DNA of 33,270 bases from Campylobacterales bacterium (GCA_016938735.1 JAFGUB010000041.1:1-33270), one strand, 5' to 3'; counted from the first letter of the stretch, positions 26,186-33,270 are shown. Notes: generated from the letters alone by a model not told the origin. Numbers and translations: made by a program.

Positions 26186-27180
26186 TTTTTAGCGACTATA
26201 TGCAGGCGTGGCTCTATGGCGATGAGGGCTACTACACCCGCTACCGTCCCATCGGCAAATCGGGTGATTTTTACACCTCGGTGAGCAGCTCCAAGTTTTT
26301 TGGCGGCACCATTGCCAAACATATCGTTTCGCTGATCGATGAGGGTTTTTTGAGCGAACGGCTGAGTATCTGCGAGATCGGTGCGCACCACGGCTATTTG
26401 CTGGCCGACATCATCGAGTTTCTCTACACCCTGCGCCCCTCCTTGCTACAAAACGCGTCGTTTGTGATCGTGGAGCGCTTCGAGGCGCTTAGAATACAGC
26501 AGCAAAACTACTTTCGCGAGGCCTTCGGTGACGCGATAAGGCTCTTACATGTAAGCGATCTTGGTGCGTTACATGTAGATGAAGCTTTCTTTGTCGCCAA
26601 TGAGATTTTCGATGCTTTTCCCTGCGCACTCTATTACAAAGGTAAAGCGGCACGAGTGGAAGGCCATGAGGTGATTTTTGACGTCGAAGATGCGGTGCTT
26701 GCGGAGCAAGCCGCGCACTTTGGCAAAGATCGCGGCGAAATCGCGGTGGGGTATGAGGCTTTTGCGCAGACGATGTGCGGCAGTGCGCGGCGCTTTGCCT
26801 TTATGAGCTTTGATTACGGCGAGATGCAGTCGCGCAGCGACTTTTCACTGCGCATCTACGCCGCGCACAAGGTGCATCCTTTTTTTGAAGAAGGACTCAA
26901 TCGCGCGGCACTCTTTGGCCAAAGCGATCTAACCTATGATGTCACCTTCTTACATGTAAAGGATGCCTTTGAAGCCGTAGGGGCCAAAATGCACGCTTTT
27001 ATGCCGCAGATGAAGGCGCTCATCGAAATGGGGCTACTGGAGCTACTGGAGACTTTGCGCTTACATGTAAGCCCAGAGCTCTATGCGCAGGAGCTTGACA
27101 AGATCAAGCCGCTCATTTTGCCCGAGATGCTTGGCGAGCGTTTTAAGATGATTCTATTTCGCAAAGAGGAGAGGGCATGA
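26182..27180 (+). CDS. MidA/NDUFAF7-type SAM-dependent methyltransferase
   Basis: This 332-aa protein matches the MidA (COG1565) family: FSDYMQAWLYGDEGYY, GKSGDFYTSVSSSKFFGG, then the SAM-binding strand ICEIGAHHGYLLADII (about residues 63-78) and ANEIFDAFPCALY (about 139-151). The eukaryotic relative NDUFAF7 methylates an arginine of a complex I subunit; bacterial targets are not established. GTG at 26182 is taken as the start, because the family's conserved FMxxxLY segment begins immediately after it; it overlaps the TolC-like stop (GTGA). Four copies of the iterated palindrome lie within it, the highest density in the window. It also overlaps the next gene by four bases. Confidence 0.87.
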   Translation: MIFSDYMQAWLYGDEGYYTRYRPIGKSGDFYTSVSSSKFFGGTIAKHIVSLIDEGFLSERLSICEIGAHHGYLLADIIEFLYTLRPSLLQNASFVIVERFEALRIQQQNYFREAFGDAIRLLHVSDLGALHVDEAFFVANEIFDAFPCALYYKGKAARVEGHEVIFDVEDAVLAEQAAHFGKDRGEIAVGYEAFAQTMCGSARRFAFMSFDYGEMQSRSDFSLRIYAAHKVHPFFEEGLNRAALFGQSDLTYDVTFLHVKDAFEAVGAKMHAFMPQMKALIEMGLLELLETLRLHVSPELYAQELDKIKPLILPEMLGERFKMILFRKEERA

Positions 27181-27716
27181 AGTACCTTTTTTGGACGCTG
27201 CTGTTTGTAGTGTTGCTTGGCGCGGATGAGGTGGATGGACGCTCACCGCTGCACGACGCGGTCTATTACGAAGAGGTCGAGAAGGTCAAGCAGATGCTTG
27301 GCGCTGGCAGCGATACCGAGGTGCGTACCAAGGCAGGGCTCACACCGATGCACATCGCCATCAAAAAGAGCGATCTGGCCATGGCGCGACTGCTCAAAGA
27401 GGCTAAAGCCGATGTGGACGCGCAGGACAACCGGGGCAACACCCCTCTGATTTTGGCGATCAAACAAAAGAATTTGGAGCTGGTCACCTTTCTCGCTCTT
27501 GCTGGCGCCGATGTCAATCTGGCCAACGACGACGGTATTTCGCCGCTGCATCAGGCGGCCTTTACGGGGATCCCGACCATCGTGGAGTTTTTGCTCAAAG
27601 TGGGCGCCGATCCGCACGCCGTCAATGAAAACGGCAGCACCCCGCTGGATTTCGCGCTGGCGCGCAAAAACGCCGCAGCCGCTTCGATTTTACAGCTTTA
27701 TAAAAGGAGAGAGTAA
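27177..27716 (+). CDS. Exported ankyrin-repeat protein
   Basis: This 179-aa protein has an N-terminal signal peptide (MKYLFWTLLFVVLLGADE) and four to five ankyrin repeats (SPLHDAVYYEEVEKVKQML, TPMHIAIKKSDLAMARLL, TPLILAIKQKNLELVTFL, SPLHQAAFTGIPTIVEFLL, TPLDFALARKN). It is probably a periplasmic protein-binding module; bacterial exported ankyrin proteins have been linked to catalase support and stress tolerance, but nothing here shows that. It overlaps the methyltransferase by ATGA and thiS by one base, so it is part of the long operon. It is not closely similar to the ankyrin protein at 1.3-1.8 kb, which lacks a signal peptide. Confidence 0.88.
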   Translation: MKYLFWTLLFVVLLGADEVDGRSPLHDAVYYEEVEKVKQMLGAGSDTEVRTKAGLTPMHIAIKKSDLAMARLLKEAKADVDAQDNRGNTPLILAIKQKNLELVTFLALAGADVNLANDDGISPLHQAAFTGIPTIVEFLLKVGADPHAVNENGSTPLDFALARKNAAAASILQLYKRRE

Positions 27717-27916
27717 TGCAGGTCAAAGTCAACGGAGAGATGCTTACATGTACGCAGGGTGCTTCGCTTGAAGCATTGATTGCTCAGTTGGAGCTCGAAG
27801 GAAAAGTGATGGCGGCGGCGGTCAATATGCAGGTGATCAAGCAGGCGCAGTGGGGCGAATACACTATTGCCGAGGGCGATACGGTAGAGCTGCTTGATTT
27901 CGTCGGCGGCGGTTGA
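27716..27916 (+). CDS. thiS: Sulfur carrier protein ThiS
   Basis: This 66-aa ubiquitin-like protein ends in DFVGGG. The C-terminal glycine pair is adenylated and thiocarboxylated to donate sulfur for the thiazole ring of thiamine. The length and the pattern VKVNGE...L..LI..L.L.G...AAAVN fit ThiS; MoaD-type carriers are longer and differ in the middle. AAAGGAGAGA lies just upstream and the start shares a base with the previous stop. No thiF or thiG is nearby. One base separates its stop from the convergent acpS stop. Confidence 0.92.
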   Translation: MQVKVNGEMLTCTQGASLEALIAQLELEGKVMAAAVNMQVIKQAQWGEYTIAEGDTVELLDFVGGG

Positions 27917-27917
27917 A

Positions 27918-28265
27918 TCAGGGTTGAAGCAGCACTGCCGCGACCGCGTATTCGCCGTCATGGGTGATGGAGAGCGCGGCTTTACTAAAGCCAAAACGCT
28001 GCTGTAGCGCCGGACTAAGCGAGAGCTGCGGCGCTCCTTTCGGGCTTTTGCTGATGATCATATCGCCAAAGCCGCACTCACCCCCGATGCCGCTGCCCAG
28101 CGCTTTGGAGCAGGCCTCTTTGGCCGCCCAAAAACCCGCCGCCGTCTTAGGTGAGCCAACAAGGGCAATCTCCGCATCGCTCAAAAACCGTCTGAGCGCG
28201 GCGTCGCCGTAGCGCCCTATAAAACGCTCCATACGGCTGATTTTGATGAGATCGATACCGATCAT
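27918..28265 (-). CDS. acpS: Holo-[acyl-carrier-protein] synthase
   Basis: The enzyme transfers phosphopantetheine from CoA to acyl carrier protein. At 115 aa it has the standard length. MIGIDLIKISR (D5) and FWAAKEACSKALG (E50) supply the Mg2+-binding acidic residues, and SITHDGEYAVAAVLL is the usual C-terminal strand. Its own ATG has no Shine-Dalgarno site. It overlaps by ATGA the end of a 10-codon ORF that has an excellent one, so its translation is probably coupled. It is GC-rich like the core genome, in contrast with the SMC operon that begins 39 bases upstream. Confidence 0.95.
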   Translation of the reverse strand: MIGIDLIKISRMERFIGRYGDAALRRFLSDAEIALVGSPKTAAGFWAAKEACSKALGSGIGGECGFGDMIISKSPKGAPQLSLSPALQQRFGFSKAALSITHDGEYAVAAVLLQP

Positions 28266-28294
28266 GAGACGATGAATCTTATATGGTGATACAC
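28262..28294 (-). CDS. Ten-codon ORF between the SMC gene and acpS
   Basis: GTG at 28294 is preceded by AAGGAG (28306-28301) at a six-base spacing. It reads ten codons (VYHHIRFIVS) to a TGA that overlaps the acpS start as ATGA. The ribosome binding site itself overlaps the stop codon of the SMC gene. It could be a coupling leader peptide. It could also be the fused ends of a deleted gene, such as a lost fourth gene of the SMC operon or the former upstream neighbour of acpS. Sequence alone does not decide. Confidence 0.4.
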   Translation of the reverse strand: MYHHIRFIVS

Positions 28295-28304
28295 AATGTA
28301 CTCC

Positions 28305-31300
28305 TTAAAGGTTGAGTTCAATCGCTTCGAACTCGTTGTCGTTGTTTTTTCTAAATTTGTAGTATTTAATGCTTTCCGGTTTTGAGTAGGTCGGTTCTGG
28401 TGTTACAAAGACGATTTTGAACCCTTTTGCATTGGCAAAAGCGCGTAAACGCTCTTGATTGGCACTATGAAGACGTGATACTTCATCGACTATCAAGAAA
28501 AACGGTGTCTTCTCTTCTTGAATAAATAGCTGCAAAATAGCAATAGCAATGGCAATTTTCAGAAGCATGCTTCCACCTGTTGAGCTCTCATTTTTAAGCT
28601 GCACTACCTGTGAAACGGGTTTGCCGTTTTCAAGAAAAGAGAGGCTTAAATCGATTGTGTCTTGAAGGGAAATAGCACTTCCTTTAAGCTCCGCTTTGAT
28701 CTCTTTGAATTTTGCTTCGAGTGTTTCTAGGGCGTGGTAGACATCCTCTTTGTCATAAAACAAAGAGCTCTCTCCAAGTAATGAACTGAGATTGCCAACC
28801 ACATCGCGCAGCTCTTCAAGCAGTTTTGCAACGCTTTTTTTATCGCCGCTTTTTGTTTCGATGCGGATCTCTTTAATCACCCCAAAATCAATTGCGGAGA
28901 GATTTTTATTGATTTTTTGCACTTGAGTCATAAATCGATCTTCACTATCGCTAAAGACCGACATTTTCTGCGGCAAAAGGTTGTCAATAAAGTTGAGAAA
29001 CTTTTTATGTCCGCTCTGTTTTAGCATTTCAAGCTTTTTGTTTTTAAATTCGACGATCTCTTCAAGTTTAAGCAGTATATGAGGACTTTGAGAGATATAG
29101 GTGTGCGCTGTGTACTCCTCAAAGCTAAAAGAGACCTCTATCTCATTTTGCATATTTTTTAAAGCATTGAGTTTATCAAGTCTGGTTTTGAGATCAACTT
29201 TTTTGTTTTTATATTCTGTACACATTTCGTCATACCCATGCAGTAAAACGACAAGATACTCTTTGGTTTTTATGGGTGTAACAAGTTCAAACACTTCCTC
29301 ATTTTTTTCAAAGCGCTCAATTCCATTTTTGAGCCGTTTTTGATCTTCAAGCAGTTTTTTTTGTGCTTGAATAAGTTCCTCTACGCGGTATGCATACTGC
29401 TCAATCTTCTCATCTAGTCGTTTGGTAAATATCGCATGATTATACGAGGCAATTTTTAAGTCATTTTGTTTTAGTGTTAAAGTTTCCAAACGCTCTTTTT
29501 CGTCTGCATATTCCGCCAAAAAGTTTTGTGCCCGTAAACTCTCTTGGTACTCGCGTTGATTGTGCACAATGGCCTCTTGAAGCTCAAAGATTCGCTCATC
29601 TTTTGAGATATTGCGTTTTTTTTCTTCGTAATGTTTGATGATTTGCGTGAGTTGCTCTTGCTCTTGTTTGTGTTGTTGCTTCAAAAGGGCTTGGCGCTTG
29701 AGCAGTTCCTCTTGAAACTCCTCTTTAAATCCTTCAATATCTTGGAGATTTTTATTTCTTTGCAGACGCAACTTTTTATGAATTTGTACTATAAGCTCAC
29801 GGTTGTTGGCTATCTCATCTTGCAAGTTTGCTATGGTTTGCGTATGCTCTTTTTCTCTCTTGGAATGGAGGTTTTTGAGTATTTTTGTCTCTTCTAGCTG
29901 CTGGGTGCGGAGTGTTTGTGTCTCTATGTCAAAGGTTTTGAGCTTCGCTTCCTGTTCGCTTATCGTGTGAATAAGCGTACTTTTTTCCTTCTCTTGCGCC
30001 TCGAATGTTGCATTAAATTGCGCTTGGAGGTTGGTTAGAGACTCTTTGTAGCTCACTTCGAGTGTCTCTTGATGGACTCCTAAGGCCTCTAATTTCTGGT
30101 TTGCTTCCTCTTTTGTGGGTATTTGTTTGAGATTTTGGGTGTTGAGTTCGATTCCGAAGATGTTGTTTCCGGTCAATAAACGCGGTTCTAGCTCTTCGAT
30201 TGATCGATCAAGCAGGCTTCCATCCATCACGGGGTAAAGTGTTTTCTCCCAGCCATCAACCTCTTCATGTAAATACTCCTTGAAGCTACCGGGTTTTGCA
30301 GCTATTATGGAGGTGTAGAGGACGCGTTGCTCCTCAAGTGTGCGAAGTTCCGTGGCAAAGTTCGCTTCCAATGCGCTGCTTTGGTGTTTTAGGGCTCTTT
30401 GTAGCTCTTGTCGCGCATACTCAAGCGCCTTCAAGTCTGCTTGATGGCGTACGATCTCATCGGACACAATGCGCTTGTTGTGTCTGATCTCTTCGAAGGC
30501 TTTTTCAAAGTTTTGGTCCAAAAGTTCACGCTCATTTTTTTGCTCTGCCAAAAGAGTCTGCAAAAGTAGTTTCTCTTTGTGGATATTCTCCTCAAGGCCT
30601 TTTATCTCTGTTTCAAGATTGGTGCTGTCGTGTAGGGCTTCTTTCTCTTTTTGCTCAAACAGTAGTTCGATAGTACGGATCTTCTCGTGCAGGGAGGCCT
30701 TGAGGTTCTGTTCTTGTGAAAATAGTTTACCTTCAAACTCTCGAACCAGTTCTTTGTCTCTTTTGTGGATGAGCGCTTCGATCTCTTTATTGATACTTTC
30801 GCGTTCATCGGTAAATCCTTGTTCGAGCTTAATCAGCGCTTCATTAAGGCGGCTTTGTCTGTTCTTGATCTGCTCAAATCGATCTGCTATATTACGGTTG
30901 GCTAAAAGTTCTTCTTGAGAAAATTTCTCTTTGAGTTTCTGGATCGTTGCTATCTCTATGGTGAGTTGATTGGCAAAATGTGTGTAGCGCTTATTCCATT
31001 TTTCTAGGATTTTTTTCTTTATTTTGTGACGTTCTCTATGTTTGTGCAATAGACTTTGGGTTTCATCATACTTTGAAGTCAAAAAGAGAAGCTCTTGGCG
31101 TTCATGCTCTATGCGAAAGCTGATTTGCCCACGAAGCTCAAAAAGTTGCTCCTCCATACTAAGAAGCTTCTCTTTTAGGACATAGGCACTTTCTATAGTC
31201 TCTTTATGCTTTTCAAACTCTTTAAAAAAACGGTATCCTGATTGAAAAGCATATATTTTTTGAAGATACTCTTCATGGTTGAAATCAATCACCTTTTTTT

Positions 31301-31478
31301 CATAATCAAGCGTCGTCTGAATCGCTTTTTTAATACTTTTTGCATCAATGATTGATTTATCGATATTGAAGATTTCATTAAAAAGATCCAGAAAAATATC
31401 ACTGTTTTTTATGGATGCAAACATAAAATCCAAATAGCGCTTGTCATGCCCATAAATAATCGATCGATACTCACTCAT
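28305..31478 (-). CDS. MukB/JetC-like SMC protein, arm and C-terminal head part
   Basis: This part (1057 aa from ATG 31478) is dominated by long Lys/Glu/Gln-rich coiled coil (about residues 90-830). It ends in an ABC-type ATPase head with a signature-like ESSTGGSMLLKIAIAIA (about 965-980) and Walker B PFFLIVDEVSRL (about 992-1003). No Walker A is present: that is in the separate ORF at 31471-31878, overlapping by eight bases in a frame one base away. Joined, they would form a protein of about 1195 aa, like MukB/MksB/JetC. In such systems the SMC dimer extrudes DNA loops with kleisin (F/JetA) and KITE (E/JetB) partners. The codon and base composition is AT-rich, unlike the genes to the left, pointing to transfer. 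An alternative is another SMC-type defence ATPase, but gene order favours Muk/Jet. Confidence 0.75.
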   Translation of the reverse strand: MSEYRSIIYGHDKRYLDFMFASIKNSDIFLDLFNEIFNIDKSIIDAKSIKKAIQTTLDYEKKVIDFNHEEYLQKIYAFQSGYRFFKEFEKHKETIESAYVLKEKLLSMEEQLFELRGQISFRIEHERQELLFLTSKYDETQSLLHKHRERHKIKKKILEKWNKRYTHFANQLTIEIATIQKLKEKFSQEELLANRNIADRFEQIKNRQSRLNEALIKLEQGFTDERESINKEIEALIHKRDKELVREFEGKLFSQEQNLKASLHEKIRTIELLFEQKEKEALHDSTNLETEIKGLEENIHKEKLLLQTLLAEQKNERELLDQNFEKAFEEIRHNKRIVSDEIVRHQADLKALEYARQELQRALKHQSSALEANFATELRTLEEQRVLYTSIIAAKPGSFKEYLHEEVDGWEKTLYPVMDGSLLDRSIEELEPRLLTGNNIFGIELNTQNLKQIPTKEEANQKLEALGVHQETLEVSYKESLTNLQAQFNATFEAQEKEKSTLIHTISEQEAKLKTFDIETQTLRTQQLEETKILKNLHSKREKEHTQTIANLQDEIANNRELIVQIHKKLRLQRNKNLQDIEGFKEEFQEELLKRQALLKQQHKQEQEQLTQIIKHYEEKKRNISKDERIFELQEAIVHNQREYQESLRAQNFLAEYADEKERLETLTLKQNDLKIASYNHAIFTKRLDEKIEQYAYRVEELIQAQKKLLEDQKRLKNGIERFEKNEEVFELVTPIKTKEYLVVLLHGYDEMCTEYKNKKVDLKTRLDKLNALKNMQNEIEVSFSFEEYTAHTYISQSPHILLKLEEIVEFKNKKLEMLKQSGHKKFLNFIDNLLPQKMSVFSDSEDRFMTQVQKINKNLSAIDFGVIKEIRIETKSGDKKSVAKLLEELRDVVGNLSSLLGESSLFYDKEDVYHALETLEAKFKEIKAELKGSAISLQDTIDLSLSFLENGKPVSQVVQLKNESSTGGSMLLKIAIAIAILQLFIQEEKTPFFLIVDEVSRLHSANQERLRAFANAKGFKIVFVTPEPTYSKPESIKYYKFRKNNDNEFEAIELNL

Positions 31479-31878
31479 GGATTTGACAGTTTTTTTTAAG
31501 TGGTGCCTCTTTGAGATAGTGCTTTATTGCTTCCAAATCATAAAGTCTTCGCTCCTCATCCATGATTCGATCTAAGCTAAAGAGCTGTTTTGAAAAAACT
31601 TTTACAATCTCAGTACCACTTTTGTACATAAAGATAAAAAACTCTTCAAATATATAGGCAATATAAGAGTCTTGGTAGCGAAAATAATACTCTTTGAACC
31701 CCTCCTTGTCATTAGGAATACCAAGATTCCGTCCGTCTCTGCTAAAAAGGTAATGAATAGCGCGAATAGCAGTCGTTTTACCGCTTCCATTTTCACCTAA
31801 AAAGAAGAGGTCTTTTTGTAGATTTAGATTCAAAAAACTAAAATTAGCAGAGTTTATAAGTACCATGCTTTTGATCAT
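31471..31878 (-). CDS. MukB/JetC-like SMC protein, N-terminal Walker A part (split gene)
   Basis: This 135-aa ORF encodes an N-terminal ABC head: a first strand (INSANFSFLNLNLQKD), Walker A GENGSGKTTAIRAI (about residues 29-42), and a following SYIAYIFEEFFIF strand region. It stops at 31471, shortly after a run of eight A residues (sense strand, 31497-31490). Removing one A would carry the frame through KKTVKSMSEYRS into the long downstream ORF. So this is the missing front of the SMC protein, separated by a one-base shift. Its ATG follows directly after the stop of the MukE-like gene, with GGTGGGA as a modest ribosome binding site. Confidence 0.75.
   Translation of the reverse strand: MIKSMVLINSANFSFLNLNLQKDLFFLGENGSGKTTAIRAIHYLFSRDGRNLGIPNDKEGFKEYYFRYQDSYIAYIFEEFFIFMYKSGTEIVKVFSKQLFSLDRIMDEERRLYDLEAIKHYLKEAPLKKNCQIHE
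31490..31497 (-). repeat. Homopolymer A8 at the SMC gene split
   Basis: Eight consecutive T on the plus strand are A8 in the sense direction, located 11 bases before the second ATG. Seven A residues would fuse the two ORFs. Such runs are known sites of slippage by polymerases, of phase variation in Campylobacterota, and of sequencing error. Confidence 0.85.
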
Positions 31879-32409
31879 TTATCCCACCACGCTTTGTACA
31901 ATTTTGGTGTAGTAATCAACGGCACTCAGAACAATGTATTCATCTTTTGAATCATTTTCTTTTTTCTCTAAAATATAGTTTTTTTCCAAAAGATCAAAAA
32001 AACGCTCTACGATATCTTTTAAGTCTTTCGTTTTAAATATATATTCAATTTTTTGCTCTAAAATAGGGTCGTCCTTTTGCTTGAAATGCACAATAAAGTC
32101 GGTTTGCTTTAAAAGAGTTCCGCGTTCAAGATAAGGAAAAAGCTGTTTTAAGATAGCGATACACAAGAGGATGTTTTTGTGATTGTTCAAAAATGCCTGC
32201 AGCTCCGCTTCGCTCATCTTCTCATTTTTTGAGAGATAAAAATATCCATTTTCCCCATTGAGTGTAAATCCTAGTTTTTTCATTATTTTGGAAAGTTCAT
32301 CAAAATTTTCTTCTATCATCAAAAACTTTGCTTCATCACTCTGTTTTTGCGAATTTATAGATATTAAAACTCCTTTGCTTAAAACCTTAAAAACTTCATC
32401 TAAGCCCAT
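31879..32409 (-). CDS. MukE/JetB-like (MksE) condensin subunit
   Basis: The 176-aa protein is helical with a probable tandem winged-helix arrangement (EELSKIMKKLGFTLNGENGYFYLS-type segment near 35-60, and LFPYLERGTLLKQTDFIVHF near 95-120). That is the shape of MukE/MksE/JetB KITE subunits, which bind the kleisin. The assignment rests on size, predicted fold and position between a helical F-like gene and the SMC gene; direct similarity is weak. It overlaps the upstream gene by ten bases, with AAGGTGG before its ATG, and abuts the SMC start. AT-rich. Confidence 0.6.
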   Translation of the reverse strand: MGLDEVFKVLSKGVLISINSQKQSDEAKFLMIEENFDELSKIMKKLGFTLNGENGYFYLSKNEKMSEAELQAFLNNHKNILLCIAILKQLFPYLERGTLLKQTDFIVHFKQKDDPILEQKIEYIFKTKDLKDIVERFFDLLEKNYILEKKENDSKDEYIVLSAVDYYTKIVQSVVG

Positions 32410-33270
32410 TGTGCCACCTTGATTCCATATTGATTGAATGAGGGTCTAAACACCACTTCTTTACATGTAAGCATTTGCATATAGATTTTAAACGCCTCTT
32501 CGAGCAGACTTTGTGCTTGATACCTCTGCAACTGTGGATGATGATAGATAAACAAGAAAAGATCCTCGCATTTGTTTTGCCGTAGATCGTCTGTGATCTG
32601 TTGTAGATCGATGATCTCAAGCTTCTCTGTTTCTTGATGCTTGATAGGGCTATTTTTGATAGGTTTGGAAACATTGATCTCACATAGTAGTGCGTGAAGC
32701 TCTTTAGAAAATTTGGCAATATCTCGCTCTTCCGGCAGAAATGCCACTCTATTTTTTTGACTTGGCGCTATTGTGTAGTAGAGATGTTTGGCGTGATGGA
32801 TCAGATGTTCATCAAGTGCTTGGGTCTCTTCGGTGAGTATTTGATTGGAGAGCTGCATAAACTGCTTATTTTGTAAACGTCTTTTTTTTGTTTGCACTAA
32901 AAAGAGGTTGAGCTCATGGATGTACTGATCGACATTTTCTATATAGCCCAAAATAGAGATGCTAATACTTTGCAATAAGGTATCAATAGACTCTGCAACG
33001 CCACGCAAATCTTCTCTAAAAAAAAGACCTATTTGTTTATTGGCACCGATAAGCTCGCTCACTTTTTCTAAAATATCCGCTGCACTTTCTATCAAAATAT
33101 CAATATTGAGCGAGGTATCATTTTGTAAACGCAGCAAAAGCACTTTGATCTCTCTATCTCGATTGTGTAATTTAAAGTAGAGGTTTTCTACGAGGGATAA
33201 AATAACCGTAATGTAGTAGATATCTTTAGTCTCTAAATAGCGTTTTTTTGTCTTGACAAGCTCTTTATAT
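32400..33270 (-). CDS. MukF/JetA-like (MksF) kleisin subunit, 5' end outside the window
   Basis: The reading frame is open to the right edge, so the gene is partial: at least 289 residues, ending ...YGIKVAQWA. An internal ATG at 33143 is not taken as the start, because the codons upstream (YKELVKTKKRYLETKD) look equally coding. It is almost all helix, with a long coiled-coil middle, consistent with the helical core of kleisin subunits MukF/MksF/JetA; the N-terminal winged helix would lie beyond the window. It overlaps the E-like gene by ten bases. A TTACATGTAA at 32461-32470, read as Leu-Thr-Cys-Lys, is the only copy in this AT-rich operon. Confidence 0.6.
   Translation of the reverse strand, partial: YKELVKTKKRYLETKDIYYITVILSLVENLYFKLHNRDREIKVLLLRLQNDTSLNIDILIESAADILEKVSELIGANKQIGLFFREDLRGVAESIDTLLQSISISILGYIENVDQYIHELNLFLVQTKKRRLQNKQFMQLSNQILTEETQALDEHLIHHAKHLYYTIAPSQKNRVAFLPEERDIAKFSKELHALLCEINVSKPIKNSPIKHQETEKLEIIDLQQITDDLRQNKCEDLFLFIYHHPQLQRYQAQSLLEEAFKIYMQMLTCKEVVFRPSFNQYGIKVAQWA

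Larger units (their letters stand above)
605..32470. repeat. Iterated palindrome TTACATGTAA, 21 dispersed copies
   Basis: Perfect copies start at 1604, 3172, 7968, 16617, 18171, 18918, 23565, 23819, 25020, 26545, 26950, 27061 and 32461. Copies with one changed end base start at 604 (CTACATGTAA), 7101, 9807, 11372, 16637, 22670, 26569 and 27744. The core TACATGTA is expected about once per 65 kb by chance at even base use. Seventeen copies lie in genes: nine read as Leu-His-Val and eight as Thr-Cys. The third frame would contain TAA and is not used. Four are intergenic. The feature limits mark the first and last core. Confidence 0.93.

Noticed and set aside
31485-31500. Classical -1 ribosomal frameshift at A AAA AAC in the SMC gene
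   Set aside because: The heptamer is present, but a -1 shift leads to the wrong frame; the downstream ORF needs a +1 shift (or one A fewer), so slippage or an indel fits and -1 frameshifting does not.
1-33270. tRNA or rRNA genes
   Set aside because: No stretch with tRNA arms plus a GTTCGA-type T-loop in the right spacing, and no conserved rRNA segments, were recognised by eye.

Overview
The window looks like chromosomal DNA from a free-living Campylobacterota (epsilonproteobacterium) of the Sulfurospirillum/Sulfurimonas/Sulfuricurvum kind. This rests on protein features recalled from that group: the carboxyltransferase subunit beginning MDTTFRDGFQS, CheV, and a porin / DUF4212 / solute-sodium symporter / acs cluster. 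No 16S gene is present, so the genus is inference. Most of the window is about half G+C or more (one sampled 60-base line in argD has 39 G/C). From about 28.3 kb to the right edge it is clearly AT-rich (sampled lines of 15 and 19 G/C per 60).

Layout. 1-3.1 kb is accessory-looking: a 5'-damaged kelch-repeat gene, a short ankyrin gene with a possible frameshift near its end, and an AAA_14/DUF4143 ATPase. 3.3-11.04 kb is one tightly packed + strand operon for acetate: OprD-like porin, DUF4212 small symporter subunit, sodium:solute symporter, cNMP/CBS/DUF294 nucleotidyltransferase-like regulator, DnaQ-like exonuclease and acetyl-CoA synthetase, closed by a hairpin terminator. 11.1-13.1 kb holds a TlpA-like thioredoxin, three small envelope proteins and inorganic pyrophosphatase. 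13.2-16.6 kb is a biotin-dependent sodium-pump decarboxylase operon (oadG, oadA/pycB, oadB) ended by a strong hairpin. A small unknown gene and cheV follow tail to tail. 18.2-27.9 kb is one run of eight + strand genes joined by overlaps or a 22-base gap: RND efflux pump, adaptor, molybdopterin oxidoreductase, argD, TolC-like outer-membrane protein, MidA-type methyltransferase, secreted ankyrin protein and thiS. acpS faces it.

28.3 kb to the right edge is an AT-rich minus-strand SMC operon whose order and architecture match MukF-MukE-MukB-like (JetABC/MksFEB) systems. The SMC gene is split by one base at a run of eight A residues between its Walker A head and its coiled-coil arm. No JetD-type nuclease follows it; instead a 10-codon ORF with an excellent ribosome binding site leads into acpS.

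Across the window the palindrome TTACATGTAA is massively over-represented: 13 perfect copies plus 8 with one changed end base, mostly inside genes, and twice as an inverted pair making a terminator. Together with the split SMC operon it is the most interesting signal here.
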